Source: Thiohalocapsa sp.
Lineage (GTDB): Bacteria > Pseudomonadota > Gammaproteobacteria > Chromatiales > Chromatiaceae
Length of the DNA stretch: 37,136 nt
NCBI GenBank assembly: GCA_021736785.1
Contig: JAIPFF010000055.1
Span: 1 to 37,136 of the forward strand
Direction: 5' to 3'
In this document: piece by piece, positions 26,154 to 36,671 of the stretch
How the letters are laid out: every line of letters starts with the position of its first letter
How positions within the stretch are numbered: the stretch's first letter is position 1
Position numbers and translations under genes: made by a program
The notes under the pieces: model-generated
The model's database searches: none
What the model was told of the DNA's origin: nothing
Seen by the model: only the letters and a program-made list of their open reading frames with translations

Positions 26154-26267
26154 TTAGCCCTGACGCTGCTTGTGTCGCGGGTCCTTGCAAATCACGCGCA
26201 CGGTGCCGTTGCGCTTAATCACCTTGCAATAGCGACAAATCTTCTTAACGGATGCACGAACTTTCAT
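26154..26267 (-). CDS. rpmJ: 50S ribosomal protein bL36
   Basis: This small gene encodes 37 residues starting [15 protein letters not shown] and ending RHKQRQG. The zinc ribbon is complete (Cys11, Cys14, Cys27, His33), so it is the zinc-dependent type. L36 binds 23S rRNA near the GTPase-associated region. It lies 58 nt after secY and 91 nt before rpsM, the canonical place. Confidence 0.97.
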   Translation of the reverse strand: MKVRASVKKICRYCKVIKRNGTVRVICKDPRHKQRQG

Positions 26268-26325
26268 TGCTCTCTCCGAAACTGTGGGCGGCCGCGGCAG
26301 CCGTTGGCTTCCGCGCGCCGATGTC

Positions 26326-27678
26326 TTAGCGCATCAAGCCGCCGCCGGGCGACTTCAGGTTTGCCTTCTTCATCAGGCCCTCGTACTGATGCGACATCAG
26401 ATGGGCCTGCACCTGCGCCATGAAGTCCATGACCACGACGACCACGATCAGCAGCGAGGTGCCGCCGAAATAGAACGGCACGTTCCAGCCGACGATCAGG
26501 AACTCCGGCAATAGACAGACAGCAGTGATATACAGCGCGCCCGCGGCGGTCAGGCGAGTCATCACGGTGTCGATATAGCGTGCGGTCTGCTCACCCGGCC
26601 GAATCCCCGGAATGAACGCGCCCGAGCGCTTCAAGTTATCCGCCGTGTCCTTCGCGTTGAACACCAGCGCGGTATAGAAGAAACAGAAGAAAATGATCGC
26701 TGCCGCGTACATCAGCACGTAGATCGGCTCGCCCGGCGACAACTTGCTGGTGATGTCCGCCAGCCAGCGCAGATCTTCGGACTGGCCGAACCACTGCCCG
26801 AGCGTCCCCGGGAACAAGATGATGCTGGAGGCGAAGATCGGCGGAATCACGCCGGCCATGTTCAGCTTCAGCGGCAGATGCGTGCTTTGCGCGGCCATCA
26901 TCCGCCTGCCCTGCTGGCGGCGGGCATAATTCACGGTGATCCGCCGCTGCCCGCGCTCCACGAATACGACGAACGCGGTCACTCCCAGTGCCAGGGTGAA
27001 CAGCGCGAGCACCGCCAGCGCATTCATCTCGCCGGTGCGCACCAGTTCCAGCGTGCCGCCGACCGCAGACGGCAGGCCGGCGACGATACCGGCGAAGATG
27101 ATCAGCGAAATGCCGTTGCCGATTCCGCGCTCGGTAATCTGCTCGCCGAGCCACATCAAGAACATGGTCCCCGTCACCAACGACACCGTCGCGGTGAAGA
27201 CGAAACCCATGCCCTGATGCACCACCAGCGAAGAGCCGCCCGCGGACTGGCCCTGCAGCGCGATGGAGATGCCGATCGCCTGGAACGTCGCCAGGAACAG
27301 CGTGCCGTAGCGCGTGTACTGGGTGATCTTGCGCCGGCCCGACTCACCCTCTTTCTTCAGTTGCTCGAGCTTCGGCACCACCGCAGTCATCAGCTGCATG
27401 ATGATGCTGGCCGAGATGTACGGCATGATGCCGAGCGCCAAAATACTGGCGCGCTCCAGTGCCCCGCCCGAGAACATGTTGAACATGTCCAGGATGGAGC
27501 CCTGGTTCTGATCGAATAGGGCAGCCAGGGCCTCGGGGTTCACGCCGGGGACCGGAATGAACGTACCGATGCGGTAAACCAGCAGCGCGCCGAGCACGAA
27601 CAGCAAACGCTGCCGTAACTCGGTCAGCCTGCCCATACCGCTCAGGGACTGCATGACGGATGCGCTGCTTTTGGCCAT
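26326..27678 (-). CDS. secY: Protein translocase subunit SecY
   Basis: The 450-aa protein has ten membrane segments and forms the SecYEG channel. Hallmarks are '[20 protein letters not shown]' in the plug and TM2 region, '[17 protein letters not shown]', '[16 protein letters not shown]' and the C-terminal '[20 protein letters not shown]'. The ATG at 27678 ([12 protein letters not shown]) aligns with the E. coli N-terminus; the longer frame to 27798 overlaps rplO. It is 55 nt after rplO, as in other spc operons. Confidence 0.97.
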   Translation of the reverse strand: MAKSSASVMQSLSGMGRLTELRQRLLFVLGALLVYRIGTFIPVPGVNPEALAALFDQNQGSILDMFNMFSGGALERASILALGIMPYISASIIMQLMTAVVPKLEQLKKEGESGRRKITQYTRYGTLFLATFQAIGISIALQGQSAGGSSLVVHQGMGFVFTATVSLVTGTMFLMWLGEQITERGIGNGISLIIFAGIVAGLPSAVGGTLELVRTGEMNALAVLALFTLALGVTAFVVFVERGQRRITVNYARRQQGRRMMAAQSTHLPLKLNMAGVIPPIFASSIILFPGTLGQWFGQSEDLRWLADITSKLSPGEPIYVLMYAAAIIFFCFFYTALVFNAKDTADNLKRSGAFIPGIRPGEQTARYIDTVMTRLTAAGALYITAVCLLPEFLIVGWNVPFYFGGTSLLIVVVVVMDFMAQVQAHLMSHQYEGLMKKANLKSPGGGLMR

Positions 27679-27733
27679 GGATTGCCGCCGGCTCCTGTGT
27701 TGTTGCCCGGGATGTCCGCCGCTCGTTGTCGAC

Positions 27734-28168
27734 TCAGTCCTCGACGCTGCCGCCGGCCGCTTCGATCGCGGCACGAGCGCCGGCAGTGACGCCGACACCG
27801 CGCACGGTGACCGCGCGCTCGACCGAGCCGGACTTGATGATCTTGACGGTCTTGATGGCGCGATCGATCAGCCCGGCACTGCGCAGCGTGTCGAGACTGA
27901 CAACATCGCCATCGACGCGGCTCAGTTCCGACAGGCGGATCTCGTCGCTGGCGCGCGCCTTGCGCGAGCGGAAGCCCATCTTCGGCAGGCGGCGCTGCAG
28001 CGGCATCTGACCGCCCTCGAAGCCGGTCTTGTGAAAGCCGCCGGAACGGGACTTTTGGCCTTTGTGGCCGCGGCCGCCGGTCTTGCCGACACCGCTGCCG
28101 ATGCCGCGTCCGACGCGCTTGCGGTCGCTCCGGCTGCCCTCGGCCGGCTTGATGTCATTGAGTCGCAT
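27734..28168 (-). CDS. rplO: 50S ribosomal protein uL15
   Basis: The 144-aa length equals E. coli. The glycine-rich N-terminus '[20 protein letters not shown]' threads through 23S rRNA and is diagnostic, followed by '[17 protein letters not shown]'. The ATG is one base from the rpmD stop, so the two are translationally coupled. Confidence 0.97.
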   Translation of the reverse strand: MRLNDIKPAEGSRSDRKRVGRGIGSGVGKTGGRGHKGQKSRSGGFHKTGFEGGQMPLQRRLPKMGFRSRKARASDEIRLSELSRVDGDVVSLDTLRSAGLIDRAIKTVKIIKSGSVERAVTVRGVGVTAGARAAIEAAGGSVED

Positions 28169-28169
28169 C

Positions 28170-28361
28170 TCAGCCTTCCTCCACCAGGGTCACCATATAG
28201 GAGACCTTGTTCAGCATGCCGCGGGTCGCCGGGGTGTCCTCGACTTCCGCGACTTGGTGCATCTTGCGCAAGCCCAGTCCGCGAACGCAGTCGCGGTGGT
28301 TCTTGAGTCGGCCGTGGACGCTGCGCACGAGCTTGACCTTCATCGTCTTGGTCGCTGCCAT
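28170..28361 (-). CDS. rpmD: 50S ribosomal protein uL30
   Basis: The 63-aa product (59 in E. coli) has '[20 protein letters not shown]' and '[20 protein letters not shown]', the L30 pattern. It begins 5 nt after the rpsE stop. Confidence 0.96.
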   Translation of the reverse strand: MAATKTMKVKLVRSVHGRLKNHRDCVRGLGLRKMHQVAEVEDTPATRGMLNKVSYMVTLVEEG

Positions 28362-28366
28362 CGGAT

Positions 28367-28873
28367 CTACCTCGTGATCTCTTCGACGGTCTTGCCGCGT
28401 TTGGCGGCGACCATCTCGGCGTCGACCATCTTCGCCAGGCCATCGATGGTGGCCTGAACGACGTTGATCGGATTATTGGTCCCGATGCACTTGGCCAGCA
28501 CGTTCTGCACGCCGACCACTTCGAAGACCGCGCGCATGGCGCCGCCGGCAATGATGCCGGTACCGTCGGACGCGGGCTGCATGTAGACATGCGCGGCGCC
28601 GTGGTGACCGATCAGCGGATACTGCAGGGTGCTGCCCTTCAGACGCACGTCGACCATGTTCTTGCGCGCCGACTCCATCGCCTTCTGGATGGCCACCGGG
28701 ACTTCACGGGCCTTGCCGGTGCCGTAGCCGACGCGGCCCTTTCCGTCGCCGACGACGGTCAGTGCGCCGAAGCCGAACACGCGGCCGCCCTTGACGACCT
28801 TCGCAACGCGGTTGACGGAGATCAGTTTCTCGAGGAGCTCGTCGCCCTCTGCTTTCGGATTGTAATTTGACAT
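28367..28873 (-). CDS. rpsE: 30S ribosomal protein uS5
   Basis: The 168-aa product starts at 28873 ([20 protein letters not shown]); the frame to 28915 only overlaps rplR. The double-stranded RNA-binding-like region '[20 protein letters not shown]' and the loop '[20 protein letters not shown]' are clear. S5 acts in decoding fidelity and mRNA helicase function at the entry channel. Confidence 0.98.
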   Translation of the reverse strand: MSNYNPKAEGDELLEKLISVNRVAKVVKGGRVFGFGALTVVGDGKGRVGYGTGKAREVPVAIQKAMESARKNMVDVRLKGSTLQYPLIGHHGAAHVYMQPASDGTGIIAGGAMRAVFEVVGVQNVLAKCIGTNNPINVVQATIDGLAKMVDAEMVAAKRGKTVEEITR

Positions 28874-28883
28874 CGATGGATCC

Positions 28884-29240
28884 TCAGAACTGAAGCCCGT
28901 TCTCGCGCGCGGCATCGGCCAGCGCCTTCACGCGACCGTGGAACTTGAAGCCCGAGCGGTCGAAGCTGACGCGCTCGATACCGACAGCGCGGGCACGGTC
29001 GGCGATGATCTTGCCCACCGCCGCGGCAGCACCGGCGTTGCCGCTGTTGCCCCCGGCACCCTGGCGGTACTCCTTGTCGAGGGTCGATGCGCTGGCCACG
29101 ACGCGGTCGCCGTCCGGCGCAATGACCTGGGCGTACATGTGCCGCGGCGAGCGGAAGATACAGAGTCGGTAGACGCCGAGCTCGCGCATCTTGGCGCGGG
29201 AGCGCATGGCGCGGCGTAGACGTGCGGTTTTCTTGTCCAT
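28884..29240 (-). CDS. rplR: 50S ribosomal protein uL18
   Basis: The 118-aa product (117 in E. coli) binds 5S rRNA. The start [15 protein letters not shown] at 29240 has AAGG about 10 nt upstream; an ATG two codons earlier (29246) is a less likely alternative. Typical motifs are '[19 protein letters not shown]' and the C-terminal '[20 protein letters not shown]'. Confidence 0.97.
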   Translation of the reverse strand: MDKKTARLRRAMRSRAKMRELGVYRLCIFRSPRHMYAQVIAPDGDRVVASASTLDKEYRQGAGGNSGNAGAAAAVGKIIADRARAVGIERVSFDRSGFKFHGRVKALADAARENGLQF

Positions 29241-29250
29241 TGCCATCACC

Positions 29251-29787
29251 TTATTTCTTCTTCGCTTCTTTGCGGAGCACCTGCTCGTCCGCGTAGCGCA
29301 CGCCCTTGCCCTTGTAAGGCTCCGGCGGCCGGTAGCCGCGAATGACGGCTGCAACCTGGCCGACGCGCTGCTTGTCGATGCCCTTGACGAGGATCTCCGT
29401 CGGCACGGGGGTTTCGATTTCGATACCGTCCGGCACCGGGAAGTCGACCGGATGCGAGAAGCCCAGCGCGAGGTTGAGGGTCTTGCCCTTGGCCTGTGCG
29501 CGATAGCCGACGCCGACCAGGGTCAGCTTACGCTCGAAGCCGGTGCTGACTCCCGTGACCATATTGGCGACGAGCGCGCGCGTGGTGCCGGCCATCGCCC
29601 ATTCCTCTTGACCTTCCGCACCCGTGGGGGTAATGCGCAAGGTCGAGTCCTCGAGCGCGACATTGACGCTCGGGTGAACTGACCAAGCAAGCGTGCCCTT
29701 CGGGCCCTTGACGGTCACATCCTGGCCGCTGATCTTGACGTCGACCCCGGACGGGACCGAGATCGGGGCTTTTGCGATTCTGGACAT
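29251..29787 (-). CDS. rplF: 50S ribosomal protein uL6
   Basis: The 178-aa product (177 in E. coli) has two repeated L6 folds. Diagnostic stretches are '[17 protein letters not shown]', '[10 protein letters not shown]' and the C-terminal '[17 protein letters not shown]'. L6 lies near the factor-binding site and sarcin-ricin loop. It is 11 nt after rpsH and 10 nt before rplR. Confidence 0.98.
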   Translation of the reverse strand: MSRIAKAPISVPSGVDVKISGQDVTVKGPKGTLAWSVHPSVNVALEDSTLRITPTGAEGQEEWAMAGTTRALVANMVTGVSTGFERKLTLVGVGYRAQAKGKTLNLALGFSHPVDFPVPDGIEIETPVPTEILVKGIDKQRVGQVAAVIRGYRPPEPYKGKGVRYADEQVLRKEAKKK

Positions 29788-29798
29788 GCGTGCCTCCG

Positions 29799-30194
29799 TT
29801 AGGCCACGTAGGCCAGAATTTCGCCGCCGTAGCCCTCGCGTCGCGCGGCACGGTCGGTCATCAGGCCCTTCGACGTCGAAACGATCGCGATCCCGAGCCC
29901 GGCCCAGACACTGGGTAGCTCGCCTTTGCCGCGATAGATGCGCAGCCCCGGACGGGACACGCGCTTCAGATATTCGATAACGGGCTTGCCGCGGAAATAC
30001 TTGAGCTTGATCTCGAGCTGCGGCTTACCGTCGTTGGGATCGAGCGAGACGTCGGCGATGTAACCTTCTTCCTTCAGCAAATTGGCGATGGCCAGCTTCT
30101 GCTTCGAAGACGGGATGACAATCGTGACCTTGCCCCGCGTCTGGGCATTACGGATACGCGTCAGCATATCCGCAATCGGATCTGACATACTCAT
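29799..30194 (-). CDS. rpsH: 30S ribosomal protein uS8
   Basis: The 131-aa product begins [18 protein letters not shown] and has the S8 signature '[20 protein letters not shown]' region near the C-terminus. S8 is a primary 16S binder and in E. coli represses the spc operon. GGAGAG precedes the ATG. The 97-nt gap to rpsN is longer than its neighbours and contains a short imperfect GC hairpin around 30260-30285. Confidence 0.97.
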   Translation of the reverse strand: MSMSDPIADMLTRIRNAQTRGKVTIVIPSSKQKLAIANLLKEEGYIADVSLDPNDGKPQLEIKLKYFRGKPVIEYLKRVSRPGLRIYRGKGELPSVWAGLGIAIVSTSKGLMTDRAARREGYGGEILAYVA

Positions 30195-30291
30195 TGATGC
30201 TCTCCGGGGTCAGACCGCCAATCTCGACGCGATACCCGCTTGAGTTAATTGAAGCGTCGGCGCGTGATTCGCACCGGCGCTCAGGGGTGCA

Positions 30292-30597
30292 TTACCAGCT
30301 GGCCTTGACCATACCCGGGACGTCACCGCGCATCACCGCTTCGCGCAGCTTGTTGCGGCACAGCCCGAACTTGCGATAAACGGCATGCGGACGGCCGCTG
30401 ATTCGGCACCGGCGCTGCTGGCGGGTCGGGCTGGCGTCGCGCGGCAATTTCTGCAACGCCGCCAGTGCCTCGTCGACCTGCTCGGGCGCCGCGTTGCGAT
30501 CGTTGATCACGGCCTTCAGGCGTGCCCGCTTGTCCGCGTGTCTCTGGGCTGCGCGCGTCCGCTTGACTTCGCGCGCGATCATGCTCTTTTTTGCCAT
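30292..30597 (-). CDS. rpsN: 30S ribosomal protein uS14, zinc-free type
   Basis: The 101-aa product has the same length as E. coli S14. The C-terminal region '[20 protein letters not shown]' lacks the paired CXXC motifs of the zinc-ribbon form, which is the usual state for this length class. It sits in the 30S head, 8 nt after rplE. Confidence 0.97.
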   Translation of the reverse strand: MAKKSMIAREVKRTRAAQRHADKRARLKAVINDRNAAPEQVDEALAALQKLPRDASPTRQQRRCRISGRPHAVYRKFGLCRNKLREAVMRGDVPGMVKASW

Positions 30598-30605
30598 CTT
30601 CCTAC

Positions 30606-31145
30606 CTAGGTCCGGAACGGGAACTTGAATGCGTCAAGCAATGCTCGCCCTTCCTCGTCCGTGCGCGCGCTGGTGGTAATGACCACGTCCAGCCCGCGCA
30701 CTGTATCGATCTTGTCGTAATCGATCTCGGGAAAGATGATCTGCTCGCGCACGCCCATCGAATAATTGCCGCGCCCGTCGAATGATTTCGGGCTCATGCC
30801 CCGGAAGTCACGAATACGCGGGATCGCGATATTGATCAGGCGATCGAGGAACTCGTACATGCGCTCGCTGCGCAACGTCACCTTGCAGCCGATCGGCCAA
30901 CCTTCGCGGATTTTGAAGCCCGCAACGGACTTGCGCGCATTGGTGACGATTGGTTTCTGACCGGCGATCTGCGTCAAATCCTTGACCGCGCTTTCCATAA
31001 TCTTCTTGTCGTTGATCGCCTCGCCCACGCCCATGTTGAGCGTGATCTTTTCGATCTTCGGCACCTGCATGACGCTCTTGTAGCCGAACTGCTCCTGCAG
31101 CCGACCGACAATCTCGTCGCGATAAACAGTCTGTAGTCTGGACAT
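30606..31145 (-). CDS. rplE: 50S ribosomal protein uL5
   Basis: The 179-aa length equals E. coli. Motifs include '[18 protein letters not shown]' and '[20 protein letters not shown]'. L5 binds 5S rRNA and contacts S13 across the subunit interface. In E. coli the S8 repressor site lies at the rplX-rplE junction; here that gap is 11 nt and I could not identify an S8-like hairpin with confidence. Confidence 0.98.
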   Translation of the reverse strand: MSRLQTVYRDEIVGRLQEQFGYKSVMQVPKIEKITLNMGVGEAINDKKIMESAVKDLTQIAGQKPIVTNARKSVAGFKIREGWPIGCKVTLRSERMYEFLDRLINIAIPRIRDFRGMSPKSFDGRGNYSMGVREQIIFPEIDYDKIDTVRGLDVVITTSARTDEEGRALLDAFKFPFRT

Positions 31146-31156
31146 GTCGGTTTCCT

Positions 31157-31474
31157 TCAGACGTCGACGACTTCGCCGTCAGACTTGAAGACACGCACCT
31201 TCTTGCCGTCCGCGAGGAACTTCATGCCGATCCGGTCGGCGCCGTTCTTCGCGGGGTTGTAGAGCCCGACGTTGGAGATATGAATGGGCATCTCCTTGTC
31301 GATGATCCCGCCCGGCACGCCCCGCTGCGGGTTCGGCTTCTGGTGCTTCTTGGCCATGTTGACGTTCTCGACGACCAGCCGATCACCGTCCAACACGCGC
31401 AGGACGGTACCGCGCTTGCCCTTGTCCTTTCCGGCACGGACCATGACGTCGTCGCCCACTTTAATCTTTCGCAT
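31157..31474 (-). CDS. rplX: 50S ribosomal protein uL24
   Basis: The 105-aa product (104 in E. coli) has the KOW motif near the N-terminus, '[20 protein letters not shown]', then '[16 protein letters not shown]'. L24 starts 50S assembly on 23S domain I. It lies 40 nt after rplN. Confidence 0.97.
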   Translation of the reverse strand: MRKIKVGDDVMVRAGKDKGKRGTVLRVLDGDRLVVENVNMAKKHQKPNPQRGVPGGIIDKEMPIHISNVGLYNPAKNGADRIGMKFLADGKKVRVFKSDGEVVDV

Positions 31475-31514
31475 CGTTGTTACTCTCGCTAGCCCCAGTC
31501 CCGCGCCGCCTGCG

Positions 31515-31883
31515 TCAAAGCACCTCGGGCGCGAGCGAGATGATCTTCATAAAGCGCTCGCCGCGCAGCTCACGGGTCACCGGTCCGAAGATGCGGGTAC
31601 CGATGGGCTGCAACTGATTGTTCAGGAGCACTGCGGCATTGCCGTCGAAGCGGATTACCGAGCCATCCGGACGGCGCACGCCCTTACGGGTACGAACGAC
31701 AACGGCATTGAAGACGTCGCCCTTCTTGACCTTACCGCGCGGAATGGCATCCTTCACCGTGACCTTGATGACGTCGCCGATGCCGGCATAACGCCGATGC
31801 GAGCCGCCGAGCACCTTGATGCACTGCACAGAGCGGGCGCCGCTGTTGTCGGCCACGCTGAGGCGGGTTTGCATTTGAATCAT
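31515..31883 (-). CDS. rplN: 50S ribosomal protein uL14
   Basis: The 122-aa product (123 in E. coli) begins [20 protein letters not shown] and ends '[13 protein letters not shown]', as expected. L14 forms an intersubunit bridge and binds the silencing factor RsfS in other bacteria. AGAGGTAGG lies upstream. It marks the start of the spc section after a 114-nt gap from rpsQ. Confidence 0.98.
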   Translation of the reverse strand: MIQMQTRLSVADNSGARSVQCIKVLGGSHRRYAGIGDVIKVTVKDAIPRGKVKKGDVFNAVVVRTRKGVRRPDGSVIRFDGNAAVLLNNQLQPIGTRIFGPVTRELRGERFMKIISLAPEVL

Positions 31884-31997
31884 TGTCTTGACCTACCTCT
31901 GATCAATCTTGTTACCGAGGGCGCAATGCTCGCGGGCCGTATCGTGCGGCATCCGCGCGGACGGCGCGCCTGCGGCCGTCACGGCGCGAGCGCGGAA
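31884..31997 (-). promoter_or_regulatory. S10/spc boundary gap
   Basis: The 114-nt rpsQ-rplN gap matches in place the E. coli region that carries the spc promoter. I see no convincing -35/-10 pair on the minus strand. A 6-bp inverted repeat GACGGC/GCCGTC spans 31960-31980. Readthrough from the S10 section is the simpler reading. Confidence 0.3.
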
Positions 31998-32258
31998 TCA
32001 ACGCGCCTTTTCGACGATTTCCACCAGCCGCCAGCACTTGGTCTTCGACAGCGGCCGGCACTGCTCGACGCGTACCCAGTCGCCGGCGTTGCACTCGTTG
32101 GCATCGTCGTGCGCATGCAGCTTCATCGAACGGCGCATGAATTTGCCGTACAAAGGGTGCTTGACGAGGCGCTCGACGACGACGGTGATGGTCTTATCCA
32201 TCGCGCTGCTGACGACACGTCCGGCCAACGTCCGGTTGCTTTCCTGCTGCTCGCTCAT
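31998..32258 (-). CDS. rpsQ: 30S ribosomal protein uS17
   Basis: The 86-aa product (84 in E. coli) has '[20 protein letters not shown]' and '[19 protein letters not shown]', followed by 'ECRPLSKTK'-like '[10 protein letters not shown]'. S17 is a primary 16S binder. Its ATG overlaps the rpmC stop by one base (TAATG). Confidence 0.97.
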   Translation of the reverse strand: MSEQQESNRTLAGRVVSSAMDKTITVVVERLVKHPLYGKFMRRSMKLHAHDDANECNAGDWVRVEQCRPLSKTKCWRLVEIVEKAR

Positions 32259-32455
32259 TAACGGCTACCTGCACTCAGCTCTGCCATGACGGTCTTGACC
32301 CGCGCGATCTCGCGGCGGACGACCTTGAACTGCGAAGGACGGCTCAACTGTCCGCTGCCTTGCTGCATGCGCAGCGTGAACTGCTCTTTCAGCAATTCGT
32401 GCAGCTGCTTTTCGAGCTCCTCAACGGAGCGGCTTCTCAACTCGCTCGCCTTCAT
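32258..32455 (-). CDS. rpmC: 50S ribosomal protein uL29
   Basis: The 65-aa helical hairpin protein starts [18 protein letters not shown] at 32455; the frame to 32593 is only overlap with rplP. L29 lies at the tunnel exit and helps dock SRP and trigger factor. The ATG overlaps the rplP stop by one base (TGATG), so coupling is expected. Confidence 0.96.
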   Translation of the reverse strand: MKASELRSRSVEELEKQLHELLKEQFTLRMQQGSGQLSRPSQFKVVRREIARVKTVMAELSAGSR

Positions 32456-32868
32456 CAGAGTAACGTCCTCTTCTCGAATCTCGTCTGCATCGGCAGCTTC
32501 GCGGCGGCGAGGCGGAATGCGTCCCGCGCCAACTCTTCCGAAACGCCCTCGATCTCGTAAAGCATCCGCCCGGGTTGGACCTGCGCGACCCAATACTCGA
32601 CGTTGCCCTTGCCCTTACCCATACGCACTTCGAGCGGTTTCTTGGACACGGGCTTGTCCGGGAAGACGCGGATCCAGAGCTTGCCGCCGCGGCGCACCTT
32701 ACGGGTGATGGCGCGACGGGCAGCCTCGATCTGGCGGGCGGTAATGCGTCCGCGGCCGACGGCCTTCAGGCCGAATTCGCCGAACGACACTTCGTTGCCG
32801 CTCTGCGCGAGGCCCCGGTTGCGACCCTTGTGTTGCTTCCGGAACTTGGTTCTCTTCGGTTGCAGCAT
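32455..32868 (-). CDS. rplP: 50S ribosomal protein uL16
   Basis: The 137-aa product (136 in E. coli) begins [19 protein letters not shown]. It contains '[20 protein letters not shown]' and '[18 protein letters not shown]'. L16 helps position tRNA in the A site. The conserved Arg hydroxylated by YcfD/RoxA in E. coli lies in the '[12 protein letters not shown]' loop, which is intact. Confidence 0.97.
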   Translation of the reverse strand: MLQPKRTKFRKQHKGRNRGLAQSGNEVSFGEFGLKAVGRGRITARQIEAARRAITRKVRRGGKLWIRVFPDKPVSKKPLEVRMGKGKGNVEYWVAQVQPGRMLYEIEGVSEELARDAFRLAAAKLPMQTRFEKRTLL

Positions 32869-32871
32869 GAC

Positions 32872-33549
32872 TTAGCCTTTACGTCCGCCGCGCTTCTCTT
32901 GCGGCGCTTCTTCTTGCATGTCTTCAAAGATTTCGCCGCGGAAGATCCACACCTTCACGCCGAGGATGCCGTAGGTCGTGCGCGCTTCGGCAAAGCCGTA
33001 GTCGATATCGGCACGCAGCGTATGCAGCGGCACACGGCCTTCGCGATACCATTCGGAGCGCGCGATCTCGGCGCCGTTCAGGCGGCCCGCGATGTTCACC
33101 CGGATGCCGCCGGCGCCGACGCGCATCGAGCTCTGAACCGCCCGCTTCATCGCCCGGCGGAACATGATGCGGCGCTCGAGCTGCTGGGCAATACCTTCGG
33201 CGACGAGTTGCGCGTCGAGCTCGGGCTTGCGGATTTCCTCGATGCTGATGTGCACGGGGATACCCATACGCCGGGAGACTTCCGCGCGCAGCTTGTCGAT
33301 CTCCTCGCCCTTCTTGCCGATGACCACACCCGGCCTTGCCGTGTGGATAGTGATGTGGGCATTTTTCGCAGGGCGATTGATCTGAATTCGGCTCACGGAC
33401 GCCGAGGCTAGCTTCTTGCGGAGAAACTCGCGGACATCGAGATCCGTGTTGAGCAGATCCGCGTAGTTTTTCGAGTTCGCGTACCAGGTCGACGTCCAGT
33501 CCTTGACGATGCCAAGGCGGATACCGGTCGGGTGTACTTTCTGTCCCAT
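32872..33549 (-). CDS. rpsC: 30S ribosomal protein uS3
   Basis: The 225-aa product (233 in E. coli, shorter tail) starts [18 protein letters not shown]. The KH domain carries '[16 protein letters not shown]' (about residues 75-95). The C-terminal S3 domain has '[19 protein letters not shown]'. S3 forms the mRNA entry with S4 and S5. The C-terminus is short and basic ([13 protein letters not shown]). Confidence 0.98.
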   Translation of the reverse strand: MGQKVHPTGIRLGIVKDWTSTWYANSKNYADLLNTDLDVREFLRKKLASASVSRIQINRPAKNAHITIHTARPGVVIGKKGEEIDKLRAEVSRRMGIPVHISIEEIRKPELDAQLVAEGIAQQLERRIMFRRAMKRAVQSSMRVGAGGIRVNIAGRLNGAEIARSEWYREGRVPLHTLRADIDYGFAEARTTYGILGVKVWIFRGEIFEDMQEEAPQEKRGGRKG

Positions 33550-33564
33550 CTCGTGACTCCTGCC

Positions 33565-33897
33565 TTAGCGTTCCGCGACCGTGACGCTGATGTGGCTCGT
33601 ACGCTTGAGAATGCGCGACGCGCGGCCCTTGGCCCGGGCGCGCAAACGCTTCATCGTCGGCCCCTCGTTCACCTGCACGGCAACGACTTTCAGCTCGTCG
33701 ACGTCGGCGCCTTCGTTATGCTCGGCGTTGGCCACCGCGGATTCGAGAATCTTGCGGATAATGGCCGCGGCCTTCTTGGTGCTGAAGGCGAGATCGTTCA
33801 GCGCGCGCTCGACATGTTGTCCGCGGATCTGGTCGGCCACCAGCCGTGCTTTCTGGGCCGAGATGCGCGCGTATTTCAGCGATGCTTCTGCTTGCAT
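33565..33897 (-). CDS. rplV: 50S ribosomal protein uL22
   Basis: The 110-aa length equals E. coli. It has '[19 protein letters not shown]' and the extended hairpin '[20 protein letters not shown]', which lines the exit tunnel near the macrolide site. It lies 10 nt after rpsS. Confidence 0.98.
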   Translation of the reverse strand: MQAEASLKYARISAQKARLVADQIRGQHVERALNDLAFSTKKAAAIIRKILESAVANAEHNEGADVDELKVVAVQVNEGPTMKRLRARAKGRASRILKRTSHISVTVAER

Positions 33898-33907
33898 GGC
33901 GGCTCTC

Positions 33908-34186
33908 CTAGCGCTTCTTGGCTTTACGGTCCGCGGCGTGGCCGCGGAACGTACGCGTCAGCGCGAACTCGCCGAGCTTGTGGCCGATCATGTTCTCGTT
34001 GATGAGCACCGGAACATGCTGGCGCCCGTTATGGACGGCAATCGTCAATCCCACCATCTCGGGCAGGATCATGGACCGGCGCGACCAGGTCTTGATCGGA
34101 CGCTTACTGTTCTGCGCGACCGCTTCGTCGACCTTCTTGGTCAGGTGATGGTCCACGAAAGGACCCTTTCTGATTGAACGTGGCAC
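33908..34186 (-). CDS. rpsS: 30S ribosomal protein uS19
   Basis: The 92-aa length equals E. coli. It starts [18 protein letters not shown] and has '[20 protein letters not shown]', both diagnostic. S19 pairs with S13 in the 30S head. It lies 20 nt after rplB. Confidence 0.98.
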   Translation of the reverse strand: MPRSIRKGPFVDHHLTKKVDEAVAQNSKRPIKTWSRRSMILPEMVGLTIAVHNGRQHVPVLINENMIGHKLGEFALTRTFRGHAADRKAKKR

Positions 34187-34206
34187 TGACTCAGTCCTCG
34201 CGTAAC

Positions 34207-35034
34207 TTACTTGCGACCGCGGCGCCGCACGATCATGCCGTCGGTGCGCTTATTCTTGCGGGTCTTGTAGCCCTTGGTCGGCACACCCCAAGGGGTGACC
34301 GGATGGCGCCCGCCGGAGGTCCGGCCCTCGCCGCCGCCGTGCGGATGGTCGACGGGGTTCATGACGACACCGCGAACCGTCGGCCGCACGCCGCGCCAAC
34401 GCTGGGCACCGGCCTTGCCGAGCTTGCGCAGACTATGCTCGCCGTTGCCGACGGTGCCGATCACGGCGCGGCACTCCGAATGCACCTTGCGCATTTCGCC
34501 GGAGCGCAACCGAAGCGTGGCGTGATGCCCTTCGCGGGCGACGAGCTGAACCGAGGCGCCGGCGGCGCGTGCGATCTGCGCGCCTTTGCCCGGTCGCATC
34601 TCGATTGCATGCACCTCCGTACCGACAGGGATGTTGCGCAGCGGCAGGCAGTTGCCCACGCTGATCGGCGCGGTCTCCGCGGAAACCACGGTGCCGCCCT
34701 GCTTCAACCCCTTGGGCGCCAGGATGTAGGCCCAGTCGCCGTCGGCGTATTTCAACAACGCCAGGTGCGCACTGCGGTTCGGGTCGTATTCCAGACGCTC
34801 GACCGTCGCCGGCACGCCTTCCTTGCGGCGCTTGAAGTCGACGATGCGGTAGCGCTGCTTGTGACCGCCACCGCGATGACGCACGGTGATGCGGCCATGA
34901 TTGTTTCGGCCGCCGCTCTTGCCTTTTTTGGCAAGCAGCGCCTCGAACGGACTGCCTTTATGCAGATCCGGGTTGGTCACCTTGACCATGAAGCGCCGCC
35001 CGGGCGACGTCGGTTTCGTTTTTGCGATTGCCAT
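34207..35034 (-). CDS. rplB: 50S ribosomal protein uL2
   Basis: The 275-aa product (273 in E. coli) shows '[19 protein letters not shown]' and the near-invariant '[20 protein letters not shown]', which holds the His (229 in E. coli) important for peptidyl transferase integrity. It is one of the oldest ribosomal proteins and contacts the S6/S18 side through a bridge. Confidence 0.98.
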   Translation of the reverse strand: MAIAKTKPTSPGRRFMVKVTNPDLHKGSPFEALLAKKGKSGGRNNHGRITVRHRGGGHKQRYRIVDFKRRKEGVPATVERLEYDPNRSAHLALLKYADGDWAYILAPKGLKQGGTVVSAETAPISVGNCLPLRNIPVGTEVHAIEMRPGKGAQIARAAGASVQLVAREGHHATLRLRSGEMRKVHSECRAVIGTVGNGEHSLRKLGKAGAQRWRGVRPTVRGVVMNPVDHPHGGGEGRTSGGRHPVTPWGVPTKGYKTRKNKRTDGMIVRRRGRK

Positions 35035-35068
35035 GATTCGTTATCCGAATTGCTGCGCCGACAGACGC

Positions 35069-35365
35069 TTAGGCGCCGCCGCCGAAATCGATGTCGTGTC
35101 CTTCCTTCAGCCTCACGTAGGCCTTGCGCCAATCCGGACGGCGTCCGGCGCGCGCTCCGAAGCGCTTGCGCTTACCCTTGACGTTCAGCACCTGCACCTC
35201 GTCCACCTCGACCTCGAACATGAGCTCGACGGCCCGGCCGATCTCGCGCTTGGTTGCATCGGGCACGACGCGGAAGACCATCTGCCGGCTCGCTTCGGCA
35301 GCACGCGTGGACTTCTCAGAAATAATCGGACCCAGCAGCACCTTCATCAGACGCTCTTGATTCAT
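35069..35365 (-). CDS. rplW: 50S ribosomal protein uL23
   Basis: The 98-aa product (100 in E. coli) starts [20 protein letters not shown]. The central '[18 protein letters not shown]' is typical. L23 is at the tunnel exit and is the main docking site for trigger factor and SRP. Its ATG overlaps the rplD stop by four bases (ATGA). Confidence 0.97.
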   Translation of the reverse strand: MNQERLMKVLLGPIISEKSTRAAEASRQMVFRVVPDATKREIGRAVELMFEVEVDEVQVLNVKGKRKRFGARAGRRPDWRKAYVRLKEGHDIDFGGGA

Positions 35366-35970
35366 GCGAGACGCTCCTCGAGGCGACGAACCGCGCCTTC
35401 GGTGGCCAGCACGTGCGAAAACGCGATCATGCTCACCGGGTCGACTTCGGCGGCGGTCATGACATCGACGCGGTAGAGATTGCGCGCGGCAAGCATCAGC
35501 GCATCGTCATGGGCCTCGACGAGGATCAGCACGTCGCTGAGCCCCAGGTCGCCGAGCTTGGCGAGCAACTCCTTCGTCCGCGGAGCGCCTACCGATAGCT
35601 CGGCGACAACGTGCAGACGCTCTTGGCGCACCAGCTCCGACAAGATCGAGCGCACGGCGCCCCGGTACATCTTGCGGTTGACCTTCTGCGAGTAATCCCG
35701 CGGCTGCGCCGCGAAAGTCTTTCCGCCGCCCCGCCACAGCGGGCTGCGGGTCGTGCCGGCACGCGCGCGGCCGGTGCCTTTCTGCCGGAACGGCTTGGCG
35801 CCGCCGCCGCTGACGGCAGACCGATTCTTCTGTGCCTTGGTACCGGCACGGGCGCCCGCCAAATAGGCGGTCACGACCTGGTGTACCAGTGCCTCGTTGT
35901 AGTCGACGCCGAAGACGCTGTCGGACACGTCCAACTCACCGCCGGCACCGTTGCGCGTTGCCAGTTGCAT
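35362..35970 (-). CDS. rplD: 50S ribosomal protein uL4
   Basis: The 202-aa product (201 in E. coli) has the tunnel loop with '[20 protein letters not shown]' and '[10 protein letters not shown]'. In E. coli L4 represses its own S10 operon through an upstream leader, but here that leader is absent. It lies 7 nt after rplC. Confidence 0.97.
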   Translation of the reverse strand: MQLATRNGAGGELDVSDSVFGVDYNEALVHQVVTAYLAGARAGTKAQKNRSAVSGGGAKPFRQKGTGRARAGTTRSPLWRGGGKTFAAQPRDYSQKVNRKMYRGAVRSILSELVRQERLHVVAELSVGAPRTKELLAKLGDLGLSDVLILVEAHDDALMLAARNLYRVDVMTAAEVDPVSMIAFSHVLATEGAVRRLEERLA

Positions 35971-35977
35971 GATCCAA

Positions 35978-36628
35978 TCAACCCTTGTTCTTTTGCTTCA
36001 CCGAGGGCAAGACAACCAGGCGGCCGCCGGCCGGCCCCGGCACGCCGCCGCGAATCAGCAGCAGGTTGCGGTCGACATCGACCCGCACCACCTCGAGGTT
36101 CTGCTGGCAGCGGTTCACGTTGCCCATTTGCCCGGCCATACGCTTACCCTTGAGCACTCGCCCCGGGGTCTGGCACTGGCCGATGGAGCCGGGAGCGCGA
36201 TGCGACAACGAGTTGCCGTGGGTCGCGTCCTGGCTGCGGAAATTGTGGCGGCGGATCGCGCCGGCGAAGCCGCGGCCCTTGGTTACGCCGCGCACATCGA
36301 CCTTTTGCCCGGGCTCGAAGATCGATACGTCGAGCGTGGCTCCCGCGCCCAGGTCGGTGCCTTCGTCGCCCGCGAGACGGAACTCGCGCAGCGTGTCTCC
36401 GGCCTCGACACCGGCCTTTGCGAAGTGACCGGACATCGGCTTGGTGACCCGCGACGCGCGGCGCTCGCCGGCCGTGACCTGCACGGCGCGATAACCGTCG
36501 CTGTCCGCATCCTTCACCTGCGTGACGCGATTCGGCGTCACCTCGATTACGGTGACGGGAACGCTGACGCCATCTTCGCCGAAGATGCGCGTCATACCGG
36601 CTTTTCGCCCGATCACTCCAATAGTCAT
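35978..36628 (-). CDS. rplC: 50S ribosomal protein uL3
   Basis: The 216-aa product (209 in E. coli) starts [20 protein letters not shown]. The long loop '[20 protein letters not shown]' carries the Gln that PrmB methylates in E. coli and reaches the peptidyl transferase centre. It lies 43 nt after rpsJ. Confidence 0.98.
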   Translation of the reverse strand: MTIGVIGRKAGMTRIFGEDGVSVPVTVIEVTPNRVTQVKDADSDGYRAVQVTAGERRASRVTKPMSGHFAKAGVEAGDTLREFRLAGDEGTDLGAGATLDVSIFEPGQKVDVRGVTKGRGFAGAIRRHNFRSQDATHGNSLSHRAPGSIGQCQTPGRVLKGKRMAGQMGNVNRCQQNLEVVRVDVDRNLLLIRGGVPGPAGGRLVVLPSVKQKNKG

Positions 36629-36671
36629 CGTTGTTTCCTCGGTCCTAACCAGCTCCGGCCCCGACGGGCCG

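Noticed and set aside
26268-26325. Terminator or promoter between secY and rpmJ
   Set aside because: No stem followed by T-tract and no good hexamer pair was found in the 58 nt.
30292-30597. S14 lacking zinc ligands as a sign of zinc-starvation paralogue exchange
   Set aside because: The 101-residue zinc-free S14 in the spc operon is the normal form in gammaproteobacteria.
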